Shown here in pieces: positions 40,118 to 49,200 of a stretch of DNA of 64,000 bases. The position numbers and the translations under genes were made by a program. The notes below the pieces were generated by a model, which saw only the letters and a list, made by a program, of their open reading frames with translations, did no database searches and had not been told where the DNA came from. Origin of the DNA: Tritrichomonas musculus (taxonomy: Eukaryota > Parabasalia > Tritrichomonadida > Tritrichomonadidae); NCBI GenBank assembly GCA_039105265.1, contig JAPFFF010000014.1, forward strand, positions 3,286,001 through 3,350,000, written 5' to 3'. Numbering within the stretch: the stretch's first letter is position 1; every line of letters begins with the position of its first letter.

Positions 40118-40861
40118 CAAAACCTCGTTATATTTTGCGAAGAATTGAATTCTCTCAATTCCATTCGCGAAAAATTTGTTAGCTTTTTTCAAAGGAAAAT
40201 AAATATTGATTTATTAGATTCAATATATTCATTGAGCTTTCATAATAAATAAAATATTTTAATTTTCATTTTTTTTTAATATATATTTTGCAAGAAGAAG
40301 AATAATCAATATATTAAGAATCAATATTAGGTTTATTTTATATTAATCATTATTTTAAAAGCATTCAATACATCATTATTTTAAGTGATTTTATTCTTTA
40401 AACAAAGATGAAATCAAAATGTTAAAACGTAATTCAAATATGGAAATAATCTTAAATCATTAGAATACTACCTGTGATACTATTTTTTTTATAAAAATGT
40501 GTTCATAAAAATCTTATTTTTGAAAATATTAATTAAAACCTTAGATATTATGACATTTGACAATGAAATAAGCAATTACAATTACAAAAAAAAAGTAAAT
40601 TACACAAATTATATCAAATAAAAAATAACCTGGAATTTGAATAAAATTATTGTTAATATTAAATAAAATGAATGGTAAGAAATATATAGTGCTGAAAAAA
40701 TATTTCATTACAAGCTTTATTGGAGAACTATTTGTTGATTTATTGCAAGATTATTTAATTTCTATGAGTACTTTCAAAACCTCTTTATATTTTGAGAAAA
40801 ATTGAATTCTCTCAATTCCATTCGCGAGATATTTGAGAGTTTTTTTCAAAGGAAAATAAAA
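40118..40861. repeat. Pair of about 85-bp direct repeats
   Basis: CAAAACCTC(G/T)TTATATTTTG, followed by TGAATTCTCTCAATTCCATT and CAAAGGAAAATAAA, occurs at about 40118-40203 and 40778-40861 with modest divergence. The TGAATTCTCTCAATTCCA part is nearly palindromic. Both copies lie within the element at 37465-40948. Confidence 0.7.
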
Positions 40862-41016
40862 TTCTATAGAATTTTATAGCTAACATCTCAATAAATTATA
40901 TGCGATGTATCAAATATTCTGAATGAAAGAAAAAAGTTGCGAGGCCTAAATATCATTTAATCATTTTATTTAATAATTCAAGAGTAGGTGTAACTTAAAG
41001 AGATTTTATTCTCAAA

Positions 41017-41675
41017 TAAGCTTGTAAAATATACCCAAATGTAAAAAAAAGACCTGGTCTTGGTGATTCTTTCTGGTCTTTTGGCGATTTTAATAAATCT
41101 TTTAAAAAGTTATTTCTTATGAATTATTAAATAAAATGATTAAATGATATTTGATTAAATAATAATTCAATTTACGAATCAACATTCAATAAATTCAATG
41201 AATTTATTTAATTACTAGGCTATATATATTCATAAAAATATAAATACTATTAATATTTCAATGCATTATTTCAATGTATTATTTATTATTCGGCTATATA
41301 TATTCATAAAAATATAAATACTATTAATATTTTAAATACATTTTATATCGGTATATATTTAAAATATAAATGAAAAAAATTTATTTTCAATTGAAAAAAT
41401 GCTTTTATTGATTTTATTATATATTTATATCTTATTTTTTTTTTTTTATTTTATATATGATATTTTGAAAGCTTTACAAATCACCATCGCCAAAAAAACC
41501 GTTTTGGTGATCTCCAAAATATATGTAAACTATTCAAAATTGAATGCTGTCGCCAAAAGCCCAAGACCTGTGCTTTTGGTGAAATCGGTTATTTGGCTTT
41601 TCATCGTCAATATAAATGAGCTTTTTATTATTATTTTATATGATATATTATACAAATCATACAATTATTTAGTAA
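41017..41675. mobile_element. AAGCTTGT-family element, copy 3 (inverted, truncated)
   Basis: The reverse complement of most of the family: it starts TAAGCTTGTAAAATATACCC at 41017 and runs to about 41675, where the match stops at the TA bounding the next element. The other end and its flank were not found beyond that element. The identity with copies 1 and 2 is high. Confidence 0.75.
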
Positions 41676-41677
41676 TA

Positions 41678-43266
41678 ACCTTTAATGAACTAATTTTGGT
41701 GTAAACGTATAGATCATTTTGAAAGGGTGTTAAAATACTTTTTTCATATACTCATAGAATTTCTTTTAAAAAATATATTATTTTTTCAATACTTAAATAA
41801 ATAAATATATGCTAATCCTTCACATCGATCCTCAACTAAACTTCAATAATTTTCGAATTATCTACAACGATATTCAACTCCCCCACAAAAATCTTCGGAT
41901 TATCCACGCTAATCTTTAATTTATCGGAATCAATCTTCAACTGATCTACAATAATTTTTAATTAACCAGTACGATTCTTCATCTTTCCAACACTAATATT
42001 AAATTATCCACCCCAATCTTCAAATTATCTACGACTTTCTTCAAATTATCCATAGCATTCTTTAAATTATATGTATCAATCTTCTTCTAAAGCTTCACCA
42101 AACTTCACAAATATAAGAAATATATTTTTATCAAGCTTGTAATATTTAAAATATGTTTTTCTTATGCTTGTAACATTTTAAATGATAACGGTAATTATAT
42201 AATGGAGAATAAAAAAATAATATTTAAATTTACTTTTGTGTTTAACTAGTCTGACTGCTAACTATGGAAAATGAAAAATGACCTCGAGCAAATATATTAA
42301 AAAGTATAAAATTAAATAGTTAAATAAAATGACTGATACTAAAATATCTATTACAGCATAAAACATGGCACTGATTTAGTTCTTTAGTAACACAAATTTA
42401 AACTTTATTTAGGTTGTTTTGTAAAAAAAATAATAAGAATTAAAAAAAAAAACGTATATATATTTAATCGAACCAATTTCTTTAATAAAAATATAGAATT
42501 GCAATTGAGCAAAAAATAAATATAATAAAGGAAATTTTTTATGATATATCAAAATCTTATTTTTATTTCTCACAAACAAAGAATTCAGAAGATTAATGAA
42601 AGAAACTGACTTTTCACATCGTGACAAAACGATCAACATCTAATGCAACAAGTATTGAATATATTGCTGCATTCTCTTCCATCACAATTTTTTTATATTA
42701 TTATGTAAAACGAAACTATTTTTTAAGTTATACTTTTTAACTTTTGAATATTTTGAAGGTTTAATCATCACAACTTTATAGACTTATCAAAATTTTAATA
42801 ATTTCTTAATCAAACTTTTATATATTTATAGTAGTTGTTTTTAAATTAAATATCAGTCATGTTTTAGCCATACTATATTATATAAATGAGCCTTTTATTA
42901 AATAAATAAAAGAATGTTTTTTTTATATATTCAATTCTTATAATTGGTACATAATAAAAGCTCATTTAGCATGTTACTATATTTAAAAAATCTTATTTCT
43001 ACTATTTTGAAGAATCTAAATGCATAGATATGATTTTAACTTTGATATCTTTTTGTGAAAGAGGAAATTGAGATCATATTAGTATCTAAAAGTATGTTAA
43101 ATTAAATTAAAATCTTATTTTATAATCTTTTAATTAATAAATCTTAATTATAATTCAATAATGAACAAAATATAATTTCCATTCAATTCTGTTTTACAAT
43201 AAAATATTTGAGAGGATGATAACAAAATAAACTATACGTTTACACGAAAATTAGTTCATTTGCGGT
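41678..43266. mobile_element. TA-flanked element with TAACC...AATGAACTAATTTT ends (1.59 kb)
   Basis: The terminal repeats, about 37 bp with four mismatches, share AATGAACTAATTTT(G/C)GTG and TGTAAACGTATAG. TA lies at 41676-41677 and 43267-43268. The interior holds a degenerate 21-bp minisatellite at 41820-42090 and otherwise AT-rich DNA without a supported transposase. The flanks are both AAGCTTGT-family DNA but in opposite orientations, so this site has also been rearranged. Confidence 0.7.
41820..42090 (-). repeat. Degenerate 21-bp minisatellite, decayed heptad-coding repeat
   Basis: About ten to twelve units of 21 bp such as AATCTTCAAATTATCTACGAC, one of 20 bp. On the - strand the units read as seven-residue repeats of the form VDNLKI(x), for example MDNLKKVVDNLKIGVDNLI, broken by stops and one frame change. 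This looks like a piece of a repetitive helical protein gene carried inside a transposon and since decayed. Confidence 0.65.
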
Positions 43267-43383
43267 TAATTCATAAGAAATAACTTTTTAAAAGATTTAT
43301 TAAAATCGCCAAAAGACCAGAAAGAATCACCAAGACCAGGTCTTTTTTTTACATTTGGGTATATTTTACAAGCTTAGGATGAT

Positions 43384-43627
43384 CAATCAATTTGAAAAAA
43401 AAGTAGAGAGAAATCAGCATATTAATTTATTTATTATTTTTTTTTTTTTTTTTGGCTACTTTTGTTGAATAATTTAATGAACATTTTGCATCATTCATTT
43501 TTCTAAAAGCACATATAATTTATCAATTTGCTAATGATTAAAAAGTATCAATGCTAATAAATATATATATTAAGGTTTGAAAAAACAATTAAGTAATGAA
43601 TCTTAAGATTTACTCTAACACATATAT
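43384..43627. other. Downstream flank of the Pol5-like gene
   Basis: AT-rich, with a T run near 43437-43452. Nothing else seen. Confidence 0.4.
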
Positions 43628-45958
43628 TTATTTATTATCATTAGTATTATCAGCATTATTATTATTTACATCATTTACATATTCTTTCAAAAGCTGCACA
43701 AGCATCTGAACACTTCGAGATTTAGAATTTGCAAATTTCTCTAAGCACTGCAGCCATGGCTCAGGTGGAATTTTCTTATCCTTTACTATTGACAAAAAGT
43801 TAAGAAGCCATCCGAGAACGTCTTCTGCCTTCTTTCTGTCACTTACTTTAGAATCGTCATATTTAATATCTATCAAATCACGAACATTTTCGGCAACTAA
43901 TTCAGGGTTAAGATCATATCTAGTTGATGCTTCTTCAAACCAACCTCTTGCTCTTTTAGATAAAGCAAGTGATTGGTTATTCTTAAACTTGCCAACAATA
44001 ATTTGTACAGCATGCTGGGCTGTCTCAAGAGATGCTTTAATAAACATTGGGATGAAGTCTGAATCAGCGGATTTCTTAAAATCGTTGATCTGTTCATCAA
44101 TGACTTGTTCAAGTAGTTTTTGCCTGTTATCTTCATCCAACTTATCAATCAACATTTGAGCAATTGCTACGTGGAATCCAAGTGGCTTTGTACTCCTTAT
44201 TATTGTGATAAGTTGAGGTAATGCTTCCATGATACCATCTTGATCAATTGATATAACAACCTTTTCTGGTCTGGATAAAATTGTGCGAGGAAGGAGCTTT
44301 ATTTTGTCAAAAAGAAGTGGAATTGCCTTAGCTGAAAACTCTGTCCGTGATAAAGCTTTAAGCATAACAAGAGGTTCGTCGGAAAATTTGGTGAATGAAT
44401 CGATGTCCATAAATGGCAACGAACTTTGAGCAAAGAAACGACCAATTGATTGACAAAATTCGCAATTTGATTTCAATAATTCTAATGTACAATTAATGAG
44501 AGAATCAAAGTCAGTCAATGGCGGATATTCATTTTCACACTCAATACCAACAATTTCATGAATTTTCTTTGATGCTTCTAGAATTAATTGTGATCGTTTA
44601 ATTAAAGATTCTTTATTTGGAATAATGATTCCGGTTATTTCTGAATCAGGAGAAATAAGTGAAAACCAATGTTTGCCATCACTTGAAAATTGATCTGATA
44701 TATGGCATAAGAATTTAATTAAATTGTTACGGTCATCATCATTTTCAAGCTTTTTCATCATTATCTCGAAGATATTTGTAACAATTGTCGAATCTTCAAG
44801 CGTTTCTCTCCTTGCTTGCGCCCAAAGAAGCTCAAGATAATCACCAAACTTATAGTTATCATTGCTACTCATATAATTTAATAGCTCTCTTGTTTCCCCA
44901 TCAGAAAAAGTTCCCAAGAACTTTCCTAATTGAGCTGATCTGATACATTTGATAACTGAAGCTCCTAGAGAAACAACACGATGTTTGTGTATTTTAGCAA
45001 AACGTTCAGCAGCTTTGAGAACAGCTTCTGTGAAAAGTTCTGAATACTTTGAATTAGAAATTTTCATATAATATTGCGAGTTCATATCTAAAATATTGAT
45101 GAAATGCTGAACTTCGAGATAATCAAAACCTGCTATTGAAGCTATCATTGGGATGTAATCATCTGGCGATTTGGCTGATCCCCAGAGTTCCATTGCATTT
45201 CTAATCATTAAGTTTGCATCAGCAGATGATAGAGCTATCCAAACAGGATGAATTTGTGGTAAAAATGTAACTGTTTTTTCTAATAATGATGATAACGATC
45301 GAAAAGTACCCGATGAACAAGGCGTAGTTGCCCATTTTTTAAGTTGAAGGCCAGGGAACTTTCTGCTAATCCTAATCCAAAGAGCAAAAGATTCTGCGTG
45401 CGGAGGTGTTCCCGTAGAACCCATTTCATTAATAATGTTGCTGAATAATTCTTTTTGAAATTCTTGTGCTGATTTGTATGTTGTGTCGATAACAGACCAA
45501 ATTGTTTCATAACCAATAAGACGATAACAATTTCGTTCATTTGAAATTCCAAAAAGATTTGGAATGATTTTTTCGATGATGATATCATGACGATTCTTAA
45601 AAATATCAGCTCGACACATTGCATTCCATGAAAAGAAGCAAGCAATTGTACTTCTACGATGATCAGCTGTTAATGAATCTTGTAATAAAACTTCTTTTGA
45701 AAATTCGTAAACATTTTCTGAGAAATCTAATCCATTTTTTTTGAAGTCGTTACCTGGATTATTTTTCATTTTAAAAAGAAGCTGTGTGAGAGCAAATGCA
45801 ATATTTCCACGATTCTTGGGCTTTTTAGTTTTAAGCGCATTAAATAAACGACGAAGCGATTCTTCTAGATTATCAGGATGTTCGCATATTGTTTGAACAA
45901 ATTGTTGTACAAGTTGTATTGGAGATGATGAAGAACCAATTTTTGAAATTAATTCCAT
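43628..45958 (-). CDS. POL5: Pol5/MYBBP1A-like nucleolar protein (776 aa)
   Basis: The N-terminal third follows the Pol5/Myb-binding protein 1A family step by step. LRRLFNALKTKKPKNRGNIAFALTQLL (residues about 35-62) corresponds to the family RL-x-x-GL-x-S-x-R-x-x-AR-x-G-F-x-x-x-LT-x-LL block. HRRSTIACFFSWNAMCRADIF, TPPHAESFALWIRI and LPQIHPVWIAL then match later family blocks in the right order. In yeast and animals these HEAT-like proteins act in the nucleolus in rRNA transcription and ribosome assembly and have no real polymerase activity. The protein is shorter than yeast Pol5 (about 1020 aa). The C-terminus ends in Asn/Asp-rich sequence. The start is supported by TCATTCA at 45984-45990 (- strand), about 26 nt upstream. 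Confidence 0.7.
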   Translation of the reverse strand: MELISKIGSSSSPIQLVQQFVQTICEHPDNLEESLRRLFNALKTKKPKNRGNIAFALTQLLFKMKNNPGNDFKKNGLDFSENVYEFSKEVLLQDSLTADHRRSTIACFFSWNAMCRADIFKNRHDIIIEKIIPNLFGISNERNCYRLIGYETIWSVIDTTYKSAQEFQKELFSNIINEMGSTGTPPHAESFALWIRISRKFPGLQLKKWATTPCSSGTFRSLSSLLEKTVTFLPQIHPVWIALSSADANLMIRNAMELWGSAKSPDDYIPMIASIAGFDYLEVQHFINILDMNSQYYMKISNSKYSELFTEAVLKAAERFAKIHKHRVVSLGASVIKCIRSAQLGKFLGTFSDGETRELLNYMSSNDNYKFGDYLELLWAQARRETLEDSTIVTNIFEIMMKKLENDDDRNNLIKFLCHISDQFSSDGKHWFSLISPDSEITGIIIPNKESLIKRSQLILEASKKIHEIVGIECENEYPPLTDFDSLINCTLELLKSNCEFCQSIGRFFAQSSLPFMDIDSFTKFSDEPLVMLKALSRTEFSAKAIPLLFDKIKLLPRTILSRPEKVVISIDQDGIMEALPQLITIIRSTKPLGFHVAIAQMLIDKLDEDNRQKLLEQVIDEQINDFKKSADSDFIPMFIKASLETAQHAVQIIVGKFKNNQSLALSKRARGWFEEASTRYDLNPELVAENVRDLIDIKYDDSKVSDRKKAEDVLGWLLNFLSIVKDKKIPPEPWLQCLEKFANSKSRSVQMLVQLLKEYVNDVNNNNADNTNDNK

Positions 45959-45983
45959 TTTTATTATATTTTACTGGTCAAGG

Positions 45984-45990
45984 TGAATGA
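45984..45990 (-). promoter_or_regulatory. Trichomonad-type initiator (TCATTCA) of the Pol5-like gene
   Basis: On the - strand TCATTCA lies about 26 nt before the ATG at 45958 and matches the trichomonad initiator. Confidence 0.5.
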
Positions 45991-46282
45991 CCATGCAAGG
46001 TTTCTCTTCTCAAATAAAATCTTCTGTATTCAATCATAAAAAATGAAATTTACTCGTTACTAAAAAAAGAAAATAATCATTAATGATATTATATTTATAG
46101 CAAATCAAATAAATATTTTATTTTTAATAAAATAATTATGTCAATACTATTTGAAAAATAGCAAAATTTAAATATTTTTTTTATGCATTAAATTGAAAAT
46201 AAAAAACTAAACTTTTTGATAAATAACATTTTTATAAATAAAAAAATAAAAAAAATACATTCTAAAATAAGTAATAAAATGA
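45991..46282. other. Intergenic spacer, no gene seen
   Basis: AT-rich spacer between two - strand genes with nothing recognised. Confidence 0.5.
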
Positions 46283-49200
46283 TTAAAGCGAATCAGAATT
46301 TTCATTGTCATCTTCAAAATTATTATTTTCTATCTGATGGTAAATATCAATATCATTAATTTCTTCCTCCTCTTCCTCTATATTTATAATATTATCGATA
46401 TCAACACTAATAACATTAACAGATGATTTTGAAGATTCTTGTGAAGGCTGAGAAATCTGTTTTTTCTGTTTTTTATTTGAATTAGAAATTGAATTCGTAT
46501 TTGGGCTTACTTTTAAAATTGACCTTTTAGCTGAATTTGAATTATTTTTATGAGGCGAACTATATTGTCTAACTGTTGGTGAAAGGAGATCTAAATTATT
46601 TTTATTTGTATTTTTAACCAAATGATTTCCATCTTCATTCTTTTCATTTTGATTTTGCGATAATATATTTAAATCGTCACTCAATTCTTCTTTTTGTTGA
46701 AGGCTCTGTAATTTTTCAATCTTTTCGTTGGCTTCTTTTAGTCTTAATTCTAGCATTTTTAATTTGTAAGAGTTTGAATCTGTTTTTTCATTAGATGATT
46801 TGGAACTCTTTGGTGTGACACTTTTTAATTCTTTCCTCATTTCGGAAACCTGACGTTGAAAATCAATTCTCATCTGATGGGTTTGATTTTTAAAGTCTTG
46901 TGTACTTTTTGTTAATTTTTGCTGAAGCAATAAATTTTCTTGTTTCACTTTTTCAATTTCGGCCGTTAATTGAATATTTTTGATGTATTTTTCTTCAATT
47001 TCTTTTTCTTGTTTAGCAATTTTTTCATTTTTCACTTCGATTTCGTTTCTATATTTTTTCTCTATATTTCCACATTGGTCATCTTTTTGAGATGACAAAA
47101 TTTCAATTTGACTTTTAAGTGACTCAATTTGAGAGGCGTCTTGTGAAATTTGAGAAGACTTTTCAATTGATGACATTTTTTCTTTTTGTAATTCATTCTG
47201 AAGTGATTCAACTTTATCATTCAATTCTTTAATTTTCAAGTCTTTTGACTTCATTTCGGTTAACATATGGTCTAAATTTGACCTTGCCTCTGTCAGTTCA
47301 CGGTTAAAGTCTTCATTATGAGCGATGAAAAGTGACAATTTTTCTTTCTGCTTTTCTTTTTCTTGTAACGATTGTGACAGCTTTGCTTTTATCTCAGAAA
47401 ATTCTTGCTCAAAAGTCGATTGTTGCACTTTTGTTGTACTCAATTCATTTTGAATCCCTTCCAACAATTGGTTCTTTTCTTCGAGCTGAAGCTTCAGTTC
47501 CTGATTCTGGAGGCTTATTTCATTGTGCTCAGCTTGCAAAGCCTGAAAAGAAGAGACTCTTTCTTGCAAGATAGAAAGATCAGTCAATTGAGAATTTGCA
47601 TGTTTTAAGTCACTTTCAAGTTTTGCTTTTTCTGTCAAAACCGATTGAAAAGTTTCCACTTTTTGTTTAAGTGAGTTCATTTCAGTGAGCTGAAAGTTTG
47701 CTTTTATTAAATCTTGCTCAAGTTTAGTTTTTTCTGACTGTATCACTTCCATTTGCGCAATTTTTTCTTTCAAGTTCTCCATCTCAGAAAGTTGATATTT
47801 CGCTTGCGCCAATTCTTGCTCAACTTTCGACTTCTCTTGTTGAATTTCCTTTATTTGAGAGACGTTCTCTTTAAGGTTGTCCATTTCAGCGAGCTGATAT
47901 TTGGCCTGTGCCAATTCCTGCTCAACTTTTAATTTCTCAAGTTTTATGTCTTCTAATTGGTGAATTTTTTGCTTTAGGTTTTGCATCTCTGAAAGTTGAT
48001 ATTTGGCTTGAGTTAGCTCTTGTTGAAGCTTTGATTTTTCTATTTGAATTTCCTTGATTTGAGAGACGTTTTCTTTAAGATTGTCCATTTCAGAGAGTTG
48101 ATATTTTGCCTGAATTAAATCTTGTTCAATTTTTGATTTTTCTGCTTGAATTGAATCAACTTGTGAAGCTTTATGTTTGAATATTTCCATTTCAGAAATT
48201 GTCCGGTTTGCTTGATTCAATTCTTGTTCAATTTTCAATTTTTCTGATTTCAATTCATCCAATTGTGACAATTTTTCTTTCAAATTTTCCATTTCAGACA
48301 ATTGAAAATTAGCTTGATTTAATTCTTGTTTAACGTTCTCTAATTTTGACACTTTTTGTTTAAGATTTTCCATTTCAGATAGTTTGAAATTTGCTTGCAT
48401 CAAATCTTGCTCAATTTTGGATTTCTCCATTTGAATCGTGTTCATTAAAGATACTTGTTCACGCAATGAATTCATTTCGGAGAGTTGAAAATTCGCTTTC
48501 ATCAAATCAATTTCAATTTTCGACTTCTCATTTTGAACGATTTCCAACTGAGAGATTCTTTCCTTAAGTGTTGCGATTTCAGTCAATTTCATGTTTGCTT
48601 TTGCGAGCTCAATATCGAGGTTATGTTTTTCATTTTGAACTTTTTCAAGGGTTGAAACTTTTTCTTTCAATTTTGTCATTTCAGTCAGTTGATCGTTTGC
48701 TTCAGTTAGTTCTTGCTCCAAATTCGACTTATCCAAAGTTAACGAGTCGATTTCTGTTTTATTTTTCTGAATTAATTGACTTTTTTCTTCATTTTCATTT
48801 TTGATGATTTCGTTTTCTTTTCTTAAATTTGAAACTTCTTCTTGAATCTCATCAAAAGTGACCTGTTTTTCATTCAATTCGGAATTGGCGGTTTGCAATT
48901 CAGATAGCTTCATTTTGGCATTTCCTAAATCTTTTGTCAATTTATTTTTGTCGTTTTGAAGGATGTCTAATTCAGCTTTTTGACGTGAAATTGTGTTGAT
49001 TTGATCGTCAATTGTTTTTGACATTTGTTTCTTTTTCTGAATCTTCTTTTGAAGACGGTTAGTAACGTCTTGGCACTTTTGTTGAAGGATGAAAATTTCA
49101 TTTGATATTTGAGTGATTTTATTCTGTTGATCGACCGTTTTTGCATTCAATTCTTTGTTTTCTAAATTTGCTTTTTCTATCAATTTTTGTTGCGCTTTAA

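Larger units (their letters stand above)
37465..40948. mobile_element. Element with TAG(A/G)CCTCGC ends inserted in split copy 1
   Basis: The left end is TAGACCTCGCAAGTT. The right end, in reverse complement, is TAGGCCTCGCAACTT. A 9-bp direct repeat, AATATCATT, flanks them at 37456-37464 and 40949-40957. The duplication size fits Mutator-like or hAT-like elements. There is no transposase. Its own DNA is 37465-37670 and 40005-40948, since the middle is taken by AAGCTTGT-family copy 2. Confidence 0.7.
32997..43376. mobile_element. Split transposon copy 1 (AAGCTTGT-end family) holding a nest of insertions
   Basis: The left end TAAGCTTGTAAA is at 32997 and the matching right end TTTACAAGCTTA finishes at 43376. 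They are flanked by the same 7 bp, GGATGAT, at 32990-32996 and 43377-43383, so they are the two ends of one original insertion. The element's own sequence is scattered: 32997-33721, about 37449-37464, about 40949-40980 and about 43267-43376, in the same order as in copy 2 at 37678. Everything else is later insertions. The unbroken element would be about 0.86 kb and non-coding. Confidence 0.75.

Noticed and set aside
33189-41704. A conserved-looking ORF of about 100 codons (KALQITIAKKTVLVISKIYVNYSKLN) at 33189, 37870 and 41399
   Set aside because: It recurs only because the three places are copies of one non-coding transposon family. The reading is AT-driven, its ends vary between copies, and no domain is visible.
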